64,000 nucleotides of DNA from Candidatus Aalborgicola bjergmarkensis (GTDB lineage Bacteria > Pseudomonadota > Gammaproteobacteria > Burkholderiales > Burkholderiaceae_C): contig JADJFE010000003.1 of NCBI GenBank assembly GCA_016708725.1, forward strand, positions 248,001 to 312,000. Reading direction: 5' to 3'. Below are positions 1 through 8,136 of this stretch, one piece after another. Within the stretch, counting starts at the first letter, position 1, and each line of letters starts with the position of its first letter. Below the pieces are notes generated by a model. That model worked only from the letters and a program-made list of their open reading frames with translations. It searched no databases and had not been told where the DNA came from. Position numbers and translations under genes: made by a program.

Positions 1-25
1 AGTCAGGTAATTGCACTTATTGCAC

Positions 26-316
26 TCACCAGGAAAACTCCCGACCTGTGTCTACCTGACGCACGTTGGCAAACGGATCATCCTCAGGCGCAGCCGTGTC
101 AGATGCCAGGTGTGCCAGGTACATGGTTCGCCAGCGACCCAACCTTTCTGCAAAACAGGTTGCACCACCACTTAGGCGCTGGTATTGCTCGAAAGACATC
201 AATACACCAGCAACCTGCCCACGCCGCGAGATTGAAATCGGCTCATTGCCAGCCTCTACGCTACGCAAAGCATTGGCCAAATGGGCGCGTGCTTCGGAAA
301 ATGGAAGTGTTTGCAT
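26..316 (-). CDS. Phd/YefM-family antitoxin
   Basis: A 96-aa protein with the N-terminal layout of type II antitoxins of the Phd/YefM family: an 'FSEARAHLANALRSVEAG' helix followed by 'PISISRRGQVAGVLMSFEQYQRL', the usual strand-helix pattern that binds operator DNA. The C-terminus (TAAPEDDPFANVRQ) would be the toxin-neutralising tail. The cognate toxin should lie downstream on the minus strand, beyond the left edge; a GTG at 16-14 is a possible toxin start, but only five codons are visible. Family assignment is from sequence pattern; the partner type is unknown. Confidence 0.8.
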   Translation of the reverse strand: MQTLPFSEARAHLANALRSVEAGNEPISISRRGQVAGVLMSFEQYQRLSGGATCFAERLGRWRTMYLAHLASDTAAPEDDPFANVRQVDTGREFSW

Positions 317-443
317 GACAAAACCCTAAAACCATAAATATACTGTTGAATTGTTCATTTCAAGTGCCGTTTCGCGCTGTAGGCCCCGTCAGAGAAACCA
401 GCGGTTAACATTATCGGCATTGCTGCCCTACCCTTATTTCCTC

Positions 444-803
444 ATGTCATCCCTTTACCTTACCACCGCGCTGCTAGGACTTGGCCTTGCTGCTGCCATC
501 ATGTGGCTCCTGCGCCGCGATCACCTGCATTTGAGTCACGGTGTGTTTTGGCTCATGGTGGCAGTGGTTGCGGCCATGCTGGGCGTGTGGCCTGGAATCA
601 TGGACCGGCTGGCCGAGTTCGTGGGGGTTGCCTATCCGCCTTCGCTGGTGCTGCTACTTGCCGCCATCGTCTTGCTCGTCAAGGTCTTGCACACCGACAT
701 TCTCAATACCCGCATCGAACGCCAGCTCAAACGGCTGAACCAGCGCTTGTCCATCATGGAGCTTGAACAACAGGAAGCGCGCGCCGGGCAACCCAAAGAC
801 TAG
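444..803 (+). CDS. DUF2304-like small membrane protein
   Basis: From the ATG at 444 the product is 119 aa with three hydrophobic segments (about residues 3-20, 33-50 and 66-85) and a charged C-terminal helix (RIERQLKRLNQRLSIMELEQQ). This matches the DUF2304 layout: three membrane spans and a short cytoplasmic coiled-coil tail. Members often sit beside polysaccharide glycosyltransferases, but no such gene is adjacent here. The reading frame stays open upstream to 351, but that stretch is not membrane-protein-like, so the internal ATG is preferred. Confidence 0.7.
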   Translation: MSSLYLTTALLGLGLAAAIMWLLRRDHLHLSHGVFWLMVAVVAAMLGVWPGIMDRLAEFVGVAYPPSLVLLLAAIVLLVKVLHTDILNTRIERQLKRLNQRLSIMELEQQEARAGQPKD

Positions 804-826
804 CTTGTAACGGTAAACTCACGGGA

Positions 827-1174
827 ATGAGCACTATTACTTTCGACACATTGAAATTCGTACAACGGCTTGAAAAGGCCGGTGCTACCCGTGAGCTTGC
901 CTCTGCAATGGCCGAAGCGCAACGGGATTCTTTTGCTGAGGCGTTTGACGCCAGTGTGGCAACGCGGGCAGACATCGCCCGTCTGGATGCCAACATCAAA
1001 GCCGATGTTGCGCGGCTGGAGGCTACGGCAAAAGCCGATGCTTTGCGACTGGAGAACCGGATGGAATTGTTGGCAAAGGAGATGCAATCCGTGGAGCAGC
1101 GCCTGACCATCAAACTCGGCGCGTTCATGGCGGTGTTCACAGGCATCATCATCGCCGTGCTGCGCGCACACTGA
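827..1174 (+). CDS. DUF1640/CCDC90-like coiled-coil membrane protein
   Basis: A 115-aa protein: N-terminal 'FDTLKFVQRLEKAGATRELASAMAEA' helix, then a heptad-rich coiled coil with repeated 'ARLDANIKADVARLEATAKAD' elements (about residues 45-90), then one C-terminal membrane span (LGAFMAVFTGIIIAVL). This is the architecture of the bacterial DUF1640 / CCDC90 group, tail-anchored coiled-coil proteins of unknown function. It is preceded by its own short gap after the DUF2304 gene and could be co-transcribed with it. Confidence 0.75.
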   Translation: MSTITFDTLKFVQRLEKAGATRELASAMAEAQRDSFAEAFDASVATRADIARLDANIKADVARLEATAKADALRLENRMELLAKEMQSVEQRLTIKLGAFMAVFTGIIIAVLRAH

Positions 1175-1200
1175 CCTGACCCGCCAACCCATCATTGCCA

Positions 1201-1680
1201 CTAACGCTGGCGTGACTTCATGGCCCGCTCGACCTCGCGCTTGCCTTCGCGCTCCTTGATGGTGTCGCGCTTGTCGTGCTCGGCTTTTCCCTTGGCCAGG
1301 GCGATCTCGCATTTGACCTTGTTGTCCTTCCAGTGCAGATTCAGGGGCACCAACGTATAGCCTTTTTGTTCCACCTTGCCAATCAGACGCTGGATTTGCG
1401 CCTTGTGCAGCAGCAGTTTCTTGGTGCGCACCTTGTCGGGGTTGACGTGGGTGGATGCCGTGTGCAGGGGGTTGATCTGCAGGCCGATGATGAACATCTC
1501 GCCGTTGCGGATCACCACATAGCCATCCGTGAGCTGTACCTTACCCAGGCGCAAGGATTTCACTTCCCAGCCTTCCAGCACCAGCCCGGCTTCGAACCGT
1601 TCTTCAAAAAAGTAGTTGAATGCCGCTTTCTTGTTGTCTGCAATGCGGGTGTTGGGCGCAGGTTTTGTTTTTTTGCTCAT
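1201..1680 (-). CDS. smpB: SsrA-binding protein SmpB
   Basis: 159 aa, the normal SmpB length. It binds tmRNA and brings it to stalled ribosomes for trans-translation. The family signature is clear: 'IADNKKAAFNYFFEERFEAGLVLEGWEVKSLR', 'GEMFIIGLQINPL', 'KLLLHKAQIQRL', and the basic C-terminal tail (GKREVERAMKSRQR) that enters the decoding centre. The ATG overlaps the stop of xerC by four bases (ATGA), so the two are probably translationally coupled. No ssrA gene is in this window. Confidence 0.97.
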   Translation of the reverse strand: MSKKTKPAPNTRIADNKKAAFNYFFEERFEAGLVLEGWEVKSLRLGKVQLTDGYVVIRNGEMFIIGLQINPLHTASTHVNPDKVRTKKLLLHKAQIQRLIGKVEQKGYTLVPLNLHWKDNKVKCEIALAKGKAEHDKRDTIKEREGKREVERAMKSRQR

Positions 1681-2735
1681 GTTTTGTTTCCTTTGTCCTT
1701 ACCCTTGCTGTGCGCCCGTGGGTGTGCGGCATCGTAGGCTTTGGCCAGGTGCTGAAAATCGAGCCGGGTGTAGACCTGGGTGGTGCTGATGTTGGCATGT
1801 CCCAGCAGTTCCTGCACGGCACGCAAGTCCCCGCTGGACTGCAACAAGTGGCTGGCAAAGCTGTGGCGCAACATGTGCGGATGCACGGGGGCAGACAAGC
1901 CCGCTTGCACACTGCGTGCGCGCAGACGCTGCCAGACGGCCTGGGCGGTGAGCCGCGTGCCATTGCGCCCGATGAAGAGGGCCGGGCTGACCTGCGTGGC
2001 GCGCGCGCCCGGCATGCTGGCCACAAAGACGCTGCGCGCTTGCAACCATGCCTGCAGCGCCTGCAGCGCAAGGCGGCCCACGGGAACCGCGCGCCACTTG
2101 CTGCCCTTGCCGCAGACTTCGGCCTGCGCCTGTTCCAGGTCAACCCAGCCCAGCCCTTGCGCACTGCCCACCGTGCTGGCGTATACATTCAAACCAATAA
2201 GTTCGGCCACCCGCAAGCCGCTGGAATACAGCAGCTCGACCATGGCGTGGTCACGTGATTCCAGAAAAATAGCCTCTTCAGATGCATTTAAGCTACAGGT
2301 CCCGTCATTCGTGCGGGAGCAGCTCTCATTTTGAGAGTTTTCATAGTTGGCAAACTGCACGGCTTCATCTACGCCCAGCGCCTTGGGCAAGGGTTTGGCG
2401 GCCTTAGGCGTGCGCACGTCCTGCACCGGGTTACACGCCACGCGCCCCATGCGACCCAGCCAGGCGTAAAAACCGCGCCAGGCGGACAGGATGAGCGCAA
2501 TGCCGCGTCCGCTACGCCCGCTGGCGTGCATGTGCGCCACCCAGCGGCGTACATGCTGGTTTTGTACGACTGTCAAGGCCACGGGAAGTTTGTCGGCATA
2601 GTCAATAAGCTTTTGCAGGTCCAGCGCATACAGCTCAACGGTGCGTGCGGCCAGGCGTTTCTCGACGCGCACGTACTCCAGATAGCGCTCCACCAGCAAA
2701 CTCTCATCCACAGCCACCGTTGCCAATGTCGTCAT
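1677..2735 (-). CDS. xerC: Tyrosine recombinase XerC with an internal extra segment
   Basis: 352 aa, longer than the usual ~300-330. XerC with XerD resolves chromosome dimers at dif. The SAM-like N-terminal core-binding domain covers about residues 12-95; the catalytic residues are all present: Arg in SSGLRVAEL, Lys in GKGSKWRAV, HMLR, His in LLGHAN, and Tyr in TTQVYTRLDF. Between the two domains lies a low-complexity stretch (FANYENSQNESCSRTNDG and following) not expected in the family; its DNA resembles the dispersed repeat of this genome (see 2280-2345). It follows the DUF484 segment by 10 bp and overlaps smpB. Confidence 0.93.
   Translation of the reverse strand: MTTLATVAVDESLLVERYLEYVRVEKRLAARTVELYALDLQKLIDYADKLPVALTVVQNQHVRRWVAHMHASGRSGRGIALILSAWRGFYAWLGRMGRVACNPVQDVRTPKAAKPLPKALGVDEAVQFANYENSQNESCSRTNDGTCSLNASEEAIFLESRDHAMVELLYSSGLRVAELIGLNVYASTVGSAQGLGWVDLEQAQAEVCGKGSKWRAVPVGRLALQALQAWLQARSVFVASMPGARATQVSPALFIGRNGTRLTAQAVWQRLRARSVQAGLSAPVHPHMLRHSFASHLLQSSGDLRAVQELLGHANISTTQVYTRLDFQHLAKAYDAAHPRAHSKGKDKGNKT
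2280..2345. repeat. Dispersed repeat copy inside xerC
   Basis: Contains the core GTGCGGGAGCAGCT followed by an AGCTCTCA...TGAGAGTT stem-like segment. The same core occurs at 34.26, 34.91 and 36.08 kb in intergenic DNA. Here it lies within the xerC reading frame without breaking it, and coincides with the residues that lengthen the protein. Confidence 0.7.
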
Positions 2736-2745
2736 GGTTATTTTG

Positions 2746-4374
2746 TTATTTCAGACGCGAAACCGCTGCGCTGACCAGTTCACCGATGCGGCTCAGAAAA
2801 TCCGTACCCATGCCGCTGTGGAAGCGGTGTGCATCGGGTGAGGCCAGCACTAGCAGACCGAACGCCGGGGTCGGCTGGGCGCCGACGCTGCCACTGCTGC
2901 GCAGCGGAATGAGCGCCAGGGACGCCACGCTGGCTGGATCGGGCAGCCAGTTGACGGCCTCAAAGCCGGTGTTGATGCCACAAAACGGCTCCAGGAGCGA
3001 GGATGCGAAGATGCGTGCGTCCTCGCTGACTTCCCTGGTTGCACCCAGGCCGGCGTAGGCTGCTGCCATACCCCACAAGCGCATGCCGACCTGGGGTACG
3101 GTGAACTGGTGTGCGATGCCTTCCTCAATCGCCGTGGGCAGCGTATGCAAATCGCTGTGTACCAGCAAACTGCGTGCCCAGCGCAGGATTTTGTCCGACA
3201 GGATGACGTTGTCACTGCCGTTGCGCACCATCTCCATCACGCGGTGCTCCAGGGATTTGATCTTTTCCCGCAGCAATTCGGCCTGGCGTTCCTGCAGGCC
3301 GACCGTGCGGTGGCTGTAGGGGCTGGTGAGCTGTACGCTTGCCAGCAGTTCGGCGTGGCGCAAAAAGAAATCGGGATTAAGGGCCAGATAGTCGGCAATG
3401 TCATCCTCGGTAAAGGGGTTGCCCAATGCAGAGTTCGTGGAAGTCGTCATGGTTGGTTCGTTTGCTTCTTCAGTCAAAAAATCAGGAATATCAGGAATAT
3501 CAGGAATATCAGGAATATCAATCTCACCCCGGAACACGGTGGTGGCCGGGCCGGTCATCAAAACGCTTGCTGTGCCGCCATCCCAGGCAATCCGGAGCAA
3601 GCCGCCACGGGTCTGGACGGCAACGCTGGCGTCCAGCAGCCCCAGGCGAATACCTGCCACCACGGCAGCACAAGCGCCCGTGCCGCACGCCAGGGTTTCG
3701 CCCACGCCCCGCTCGACCACGCGCAGCCGGATATGCGTGCGACTTTGCACCTGCATGAAGCCCACATTCACCCCCTGGGGAAAACGCGCACTGCCCTGCA
3801 CCAGCACAGCCTGTTCGGACACGGGTGCTGTGTCCACATCGTCCACCAGCGTGACCGCATGGGGGTTTCCCATGGACACAACTGCTATTCTAATAGGAGC
3901 TGTACCCGCTTGTTCCTCGGGAGCTAGCGGCCAAAATAGCCATGAACCCGTGGCGTGGGGCTGCAAGCCGTCGGCGTTGAATGGAATCTGTTCCAGTTCA
4001 AAAACTGGTGCGCCCATGTCCACCGTGACACGGCCATCGCGGGTCAGGTGGAGTTCGATGACGCCTTTCATGGTCTGCACACGCAAAACGTCCTGGGCGC
4101 TCAAGCCTTTTTCGCGCACAAAACGCGCAAAGCAGCGCGCGCCATTGCCACACTGCTCGACTTCTCCGCCGTCGGCGTTGTGAATCACGTATTCAAAGTC
4201 AATGCCTGTTCTGGGACTGGCGCGCACGCTCAGAATCTGGTCGGCGCCGACGCCAAAGTGCCTATCGCCCAGAAAGCGGTAGTGCGCGCTGGAAAGCCCC
4301 AGCCGACCACGGGTTTCGTCGAGCACAACAAAGTCGTTGCCAGCTCCTTGCATTTTGGTGAATGGGATACGCAT
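2746..4374 (-). CDS. dapF: Diaminopimelate epimerase fused to a DUF484 protein
   Basis: One 542-aa frame. Residues 1 to ~295 are DapF, which interconverts LL- and meso-diaminopimelate for lysine and peptidoglycan; both catalytic cysteines are visible (QCGNGARCFARF and LACGTGAC). From about residue 309 (MTTSTNSALGNPF, ATG at 3450) a DUF484 domain begins, with LNPDFFLRHAELL and a coiled coil. In relatives these are two adjacent genes. Here the linker is four IPD repeats encoded by a 9-bp tandem repeat, and no stop separates the parts. The DUF484 part could still be translated separately from 3450. DapF also carries an extra PEEQAGTAPIRI segment derived from a dispersed repeat. Confidence 0.9.
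   Translation of the reverse strand: MRIPFTKMQGAGNDFVVLDETRGRLGLSSAHYRFLGDRHFGVGADQILSVRASPRTGIDFEYVIHNADGGEVEQCGNGARCFARFVREKGLSAQDVLRVQTMKGVIELHLTRDGRVTVDMGAPVFELEQIPFNADGLQPHATGSWLFWPLAPEEQAGTAPIRIAVVSMGNPHAVTLVDDVDTAPVSEQAVLVQGSARFPQGVNVGFMQVQSRTHIRLRVVERGVGETLACGTGACAAVVAGIRLGLLDASVAVQTRGGLLRIAWDGGTASVLMTGPATTVFRGEIDIPDIPDIPDIPDFLTEEANEPTMTTSTNSALGNPFTEDDIADYLALNPDFFLRHAELLASVQLTSPYSHRTVGLQERQAELLREKIKSLEHRVMEMVRNGSDNVILSDKILRWARSLLVHSDLHTLPTAIEEGIAHQFTVPQVGMRLWGMAAAYAGLGATREVSEDARIFASSLLEPFCGINTGFEAVNWLPDPASVASLALIPLRSSGSVGAQPTPAFGLLVLASPDAHRFHSGMGTDFLSRIGELVSAAVSRLK
3481..3521. repeat. 9-bp tandem repeat at the DapF-DUF484 junction
   Basis: Four direct copies of ATCAGGAAT plus a partial fifth. 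On the coding (minus) strand each unit encodes Asp-Ile-Pro, so changes in copy number add or remove three residues and never shift the frame. Confidence 0.95.
3880..3935. repeat. Dispersed repeat copy inside dapF
   Basis: The segment around AGGAGCTGTACCCGCTTGTT resembles the repeat type at 28.4 kb (AGTAGCTGTACCCGCATTAT) and 55.35 kb (AGTAGCTGTTCCCGCTTGTC). It lies in the DapF frame just before the VVSMGNPHAV motif and encodes residues not typical of DapF. Confidence 0.55.
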
Positions 4375-4375
4375 G

Positions 4376-4579
4376 GCGCGAATTATCGCCCCTGTTAAGC
4401 AGGTGAATGCGGCAATTGTTGATCCTGAATTTATCGCCAGTGTGCGAAAGAAACTCGATCTCGGCCAACGTGAAGCCGCCGAAATATTCGGCGGTGGAAT
4501 CCATGCATTCTCGCGTTATAAAAACGGCAAGACCAAGCCGCTGCTAGACCATCATGGAATGTGCGGGGACAGCTATTAA
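4376..4579 (+). pseudogene. MqsA-type antitoxin, C-terminal HTH fragment
   Basis: The translated segment 'VDPEFIASVRKKLDLGQREA' followed by 'AEIFGGGIHAFSRYKNGKTK' is the Xre-type helix-turn-helix of MqsA/YgiT antitoxins. The N-terminal zinc-binding half is absent; the frame instead starts in the divergent dapF promoter region. The 3' end is replaced after 'KPLL' by a dispersed repeat (GGAATGTGCGGGGACAGCTAT), so the last turn of the domain is also lost. It is a relic and unlikely to act as an antitoxin. Confidence 0.75.
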
Positions 4580-4998
4580 ATCGGGAGTTCTATCGATTCC
4601 CCATGCGCTGAACGATGGCGCACCATGGCGTTGAGCACCTGTCAACGAACAAAAAACGCACCCCTTCAAGTCGATAAATCAGCAGGATGCGGGTATTGGA
4701 CATGTCTTGTACTCAAAGAAAGACTATGTGCACAAAAAATTCAGAGAAAAGCACAGGGATACAAGCAGCAAAAACCGAAGTATCGCATGCAATCAAGCTG
4801 AGATAATGCTACAAAATAGCAAGCGATACCCGCTTATTTTATGGGCCTTAACGGCGAATATACCTTTTTTCTTGCTGCCCATTTTCTGCGAAATGGTTCC
4901 ACATAAAACGCACAAAAACGTGCATGGTCTTTTCCCGATGACTTAGCAATCGGGTATCCTCGGGGTTTTACTTAACCGATCTGACTGGAGATAAGCTC
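4580..4998. other. Intergenic region with repeat copies and possible toxin relic
   Basis: About 420 bp without a convincing gene. A short minus-strand frame at 4593-4704 (starts MSNTRILLIYRLEGVRFLF) could be a remnant of a toxin gene, but I cannot assign it. At about 4808-4860 there is another dispersed-repeat copy (GCTACAAAATAGCAAGCGAT). The 79-codon frame at 4707 has no recognisable protein character. The last 60 bp should carry the promoter of the acyl-CoA synthetase gene, whose RBS is CTGGAGATAAG. Confidence 0.5.
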
Positions 4999-6675
4999 GT
5001 GGCAGCACCCAAACTGATACTTGACTACGTTTACGACAATGAAGCAAAGCATAAGGACAAGGTTTACCTGACCCAGCCAACCGGCGGCAGTCAGGTCATT
5101 GACTACACCTGGCGCCAGACGATGGACCAAGCCCGTCGTATGGCCGCCCATTTGAAAGCCCAGGGGTTTGAACCCGGTGCCAAGATTGCGATCTTGTCCA
5201 AAAATTGTGCGCATTTCATCATTGCCGAGTTGGCTATCTGGATGGCGGGTTACACCACAGTCGCCATTTTCCCGACCGAGACGGCCGACACCGTCAAGTA
5301 TGTGCTGGAACACAGCGGCGCCAAGCTGTTGTTTGTCGGCAAACTCGACACCTGGGAGCAACAAAAGCCCGGCGTTCCTGCCGACATGCCGTGCATTGCC
5401 TTTCCCCTGGCGCCCAAGACCAGCTACGAGCCTTGGCATGCCGTCGTGCGCCGCGCTGCCTTGACCGGGCGTATCGCGCGTGCGGGTAGCGATATTGCCA
5501 TCTTGCTGTACACATCCGGCTCCACGGGAACACCCAAAGGGGTCATGCACAGCTTTGAGCGCATTTCACGGGTGAGCGAAAGCATTGCCAAGACCATCGG
5601 CGACCAGATTGGCAATGTTTCTGAAAACCGGATTCTTTCCTATTTGCCCCTGGCCCACGTGTTCGAGCGTGCCTGGGTTGAGTGCGCCTCGCTTGTCGAT
5701 GGCAATACCCATATCTTTTTTGCCGAGTCCCTGGACACCTTTTTGAAGGACCTGAACCGGGCGCGGCCAACGACCTTTATTTCCGTTCCACGGCTGTGGC
5801 TCAAATTCCAGCAGGGTGTTTTCTCCAAGATGCCGCCCGAAAAGCTCGAACGCATGCTGCGCATACCGCTCCTCAACCGCATTGTGAAGCGCAAAGTGCT
5901 CAAGAATCTGGGTCTGGACAAGGCGTTGCTGGCTGGCAGCGGTTCTGCCCCCATCCCGGCCGATCTGATTTCCTGGTACCGGAACCTGGGATTGAATCTG
6001 ATCGAAGGCTACGCCATGTCGGAGGATTTTGCCTACTCGCACAACTCCACCATCGACATCAACGAACCCGGTTGCGTGGGCGTGCCACTGCCTGGCGTCA
6101 AGGTGCGTATCAGCGAAGAAGGCGAAATCCTTATCAAATCACCTGGCCAGTTGATTGGTTACTACAAACGCCCCGACCTGGACGCAGAAGTCTTTACCGA
6201 AGACGGATACTTTCGCACCGGTGACCGGGGCGAGCGCCGTGCCGATGGTTTGCTGAAAATTACCGGGCGGGTCAAGGAAATTTTCAAGACCTCCAAAGGC
6301 GAATATGTGTCTCCGGCACCCATCGAAAACCGCATCAATGCCCATCCGCTGGTCGAGTCCTGCATGGTGTCTGGCGCGGGACAGGCTGCAGCTTACGCCA
6401 TGGTGGTGCTGGCAGAAAACATTCGCCCCAAACAAAACGACCCAGCTGTGCGCGCCCGGGTTGAAAAAGAACTGACGCAATTGCTGCAGGAGGTGAATGA
6501 AGCACTGGTAGCCTACGAACGGCTGCAAATGCTGGTGGTGGCCAAAGAGCCATGGTCCATTGACAATGGCTGCCTGACACCCACCATGAAAATCAAGCGC
6601 AACCGCATTGAAAACAATGTCAGTAATCAGGTGCCTACATGGTACGGGAACAATGCCAAGGTGCAATGGGCCTGA
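4999..6675 (+). CDS. Long-chain acyl-CoA synthetase (AMP-binding)
   Basis: 558 aa, GTG start at 4999 with GGAGA eight bases upstream. ANL superfamily: the phosphate-binding loop LLYTSGSTGTPKGVMHS is at about residues 169-185, the A5 motif EGYAMSEDFAYSH at about 335, and the hinge/adenylate motif YFRTGDRGERRADGLLKITGR at about 410, followed by the C-terminal lysine in PTMKIKRN. It activates fatty acids with ATP and CoA in the cytoplasm. The sequence resembles the FadD15-type long-chain branch; substrate length cannot be read from the sequence. It appears to be a single-gene unit. Confidence 0.9.
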   Translation: MAAPKLILDYVYDNEAKHKDKVYLTQPTGGSQVIDYTWRQTMDQARRMAAHLKAQGFEPGAKIAILSKNCAHFIIAELAIWMAGYTTVAIFPTETADTVKYVLEHSGAKLLFVGKLDTWEQQKPGVPADMPCIAFPLAPKTSYEPWHAVVRRAALTGRIARAGSDIAILLYTSGSTGTPKGVMHSFERISRVSESIAKTIGDQIGNVSENRILSYLPLAHVFERAWVECASLVDGNTHIFFAESLDTFLKDLNRARPTTFISVPRLWLKFQQGVFSKMPPEKLERMLRIPLLNRIVKRKVLKNLGLDKALLAGSGSAPIPADLISWYRNLGLNLIEGYAMSEDFAYSHNSTIDINEPGCVGVPLPGVKVRISEEGEILIKSPGQLIGYYKRPDLDAEVFTEDGYFRTGDRGERRADGLLKITGRVKEIFKTSKGEYVSPAPIENRINAHPLVESCMVSGAGQAAAYAMVVLAENIRPKQNDPAVRARVEKELTQLLQEVNEALVAYERLQMLVVAKEPWSIDNGCLTPTMKIKRNRIENNVSNQVPTWYGNNAKVQWA

Positions 6676-6690
6676 GTCGGTTTAGTACTT

Positions 6691-6739
6691 TGTAGGAGTG
6701 GCGCCAAGCCACGAATCGCGCCTCCCGGCGCTCCTACAG
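6691..6739. repeat. REP-like inverted repeat after the acyl-CoA synthetase gene
   Basis: TGTAGGAGTGGCGCC ... GGCGCTCCTACA forms a long imperfect palindrome starting 15 bp after the stop codon at 6675. It resembles REP-type elements and could also act as a transcript-end hairpin, though no T-run follows. Confidence 0.7.
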
Positions 6740-6766
6740 GTAACGTAACGTCAGTCGCCTGTCAGT

Positions 6767-7369
6767 TCAGTAGGCACGCACCATATCGGCTTCTATGGTG
6801 CAGTCGCGCTCGAACAACTCGACCGCCGTTTTGGCAACTTCCAGGGTGTCAAAGTAGGCAAAGGCTCCGACACTAACGGCACCCAGCAGGGGGACAAAAC
6901 GTGTGGCGCTCTTTCGCAACATGGTTTTGCTGACCAGGATGCCGAGCTTTTGCGCTTCCATTTGCAAAAATTTCAGCGCAGCTTCCCGCACGACCACGCG
7001 CTCGCCCACACGCACCACCACATCACGGAACACCTGGGCGGAGATGTGCTTGAACAGGCAATACAGCATATGCTCATGCCCCAGGCTGGTACGTTTTCCA
7101 TAGACAGCGGAAATGTCCGCCACCATTTGCGCCTGTATTTTCCATACCCCCACCAGTTCGGGGACCATGGTCAACCACCCCAGCACACCTGGAGGCAAGG
7201 CCAGTGAACCAGACAGCAAGCTGGCATTGCGCGCTGCATTGCGTGCAATGGCCTGTGAACGCGCCACCGGATCGTCTCCCATGGGTTCCGCACTGTCGGG
7301 AATGTACAGAACCAGCTCCAGAACTGCATCCGTCAACGGGCCGACAGCGGGTGAAGGGTTTTCTTTCAT
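6767..7369 (-). CDS. EcsC family protein
   Basis: From ATG 7369 the product is 200 aa. It shows the EcsC-family pattern: two helical stretches with 'IARNAARNASLLSGSLALPPGVLGWLTMVPEL' (membrane-associated), 'IQAQMVADISAVYGK', and a C-terminal 'RFVPLLGAVSVGAFAYFDTLEVAKTA'. EcsC proteins are of unclear function; the name comes from a Bacillus ABC-transporter operon. A TTG at 7390 would extend the frame by seven residues and overlap the NUDIX gene, but the ATG at 7369 is preferred. It is likely co-transcribed with the NUDIX gene, which ends 7 bp upstream. Confidence 0.85.
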   Translation of the reverse strand: MKENPSPAVGPLTDAVLELVLYIPDSAEPMGDDPVARSQAIARNAARNASLLSGSLALPPGVLGWLTMVPELVGVWKIQAQMVADISAVYGKRTSLGHEHMLYCLFKHISAQVFRDVVVRVGERVVVREAALKFLQMEAQKLGILVSKTMLRKSATRFVPLLGAVSVGAFAYFDTLEVAKTAVELFERDCTIEADMVRAY

Positions 7370-7376
7370 AGGAATT

Positions 7377-7940
7377 TCAAGCAATATCAATCAAGTGAAT
7401 ACCGAATTGTCCGGCATGACGGTCAAAAAAATAACGCTCCAGCGTTTCCTTGACGGTACGAAATGCAATTTCCTCCCACGGTATTTCGTGTTCGGCAAAT
7501 AAACGCGCCTCCATGGTCTCGATGCCGGGTTGAAACTGTACGTCGAGCAACCGGGCGCGGTAAAACAAGTGTACCTGTCCCACGCGCGCTACGTTGAGCA
7601 AGGTAAAAAGGCCCTGCATCTCGAACTGTGCACCGGCTTCTTCCAGGGTTTCGCGCGCCGCGCCCTGGGCTGTGGTTTCCCCCAGCTCCATGAAACCGGC
7701 TGGCAGGGTCCATTTGCCGCGACGCGGCTCGATATTGCGTTTGCACAGCAGCACCTGATCGCCCCAGTGCGGCAGCGTGCCCACCACATTGAGCGGATTT
7801 TCGTAATGCACGGTATGGCAGGCCGGGCACACGGCGCGCTCCTTGGTGTCACCGTCATCGGGCAGACGGTAGACAACCACCGCACCACAGGCTTTGCAAT
7901 GTTTGATCGGGCTACGCAGCATGGTGAGAAAAACCGGCAT
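7377..7940 (-). CDS. NUDIX hydrolase with N-terminal zinc ribbon
   Basis: 187 aa. A zinc ribbon with CKAC and CPAC pairs (about residues 15-45) precedes a NUDIX domain. The NUDIX box is complete: GFMELGETTAQGAARETLEEAG, which fits GX5EX7REUXEEXGU. The enzyme hydrolyses a nucleoside diphosphate-X compound; the zinc ribbon resembles NudC-like proteins but the substrate is open. An alternative start is ATG 7922 (MLRSPIKHC), which would drop six residues. Upstream DNA is a relic of a dctP gene rather than a normal promoter region. Confidence 0.9.
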   Translation of the reverse strand: MPVFLTMLRSPIKHCKACGAVVVYRLPDDGDTKERAVCPACHTVHYENPLNVVGTLPHWGDQVLLCKRNIEPRRGKWTLPAGFMELGETTAQGAARETLEEAGAQFEMQGLFTLLNVARVGQVHLFYRARLLDVQFQPGIETMEARLFAEHEIPWEEIAFRTVKETLERYFFDRHAGQFGIHLIDIA

Positions 7941-7943
7941 GGT

Positions 7944-8118
7944 TCATCATGAAAGGCAATTCAAACACTTCGGATTTGGGAAAACGCCCGGCTGAGTAAC
8001 CTGGCAGCGTCCAGACGATGTCGGCCACGCCATCCCTGGCCCGGTCGTAGCGTTGGGCGGGGGTACCGCCAAGCTGCATGGCAAAAAATCTCGAGGTGGC
8101 GTCTCTGGTAATTCTTGC
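7944..8118 (-). pseudogene. TRAP-transporter DctP fragment
   Basis: Read on the minus strand, this stretch encodes 'FFAMQLGGTPAQRYDRARDG' followed by 'VADIVWTLPGYSAGRFPKSE' and 'VFELPFMMN', a clear internal piece of a DctP periplasmic dicarboxylate-binding protein. There is no start, no signal peptide and no C-terminal half; the frame runs into the beginning of the NUDIX gene. It abuts the end of another solute-binding protein gene. It is a gene remnant left by a deletion or rearrangement. Confidence 0.8.
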
Positions 8119-8136
8119 AGCTGCGCGGTTGAAGAA

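Noticed and set aside
4707..4946. 79-codon plus-strand frame before the acyl-CoA synthetase
   Set aside because: No RBS, odd composition and overlap with a dispersed repeat; no protein-like pattern.
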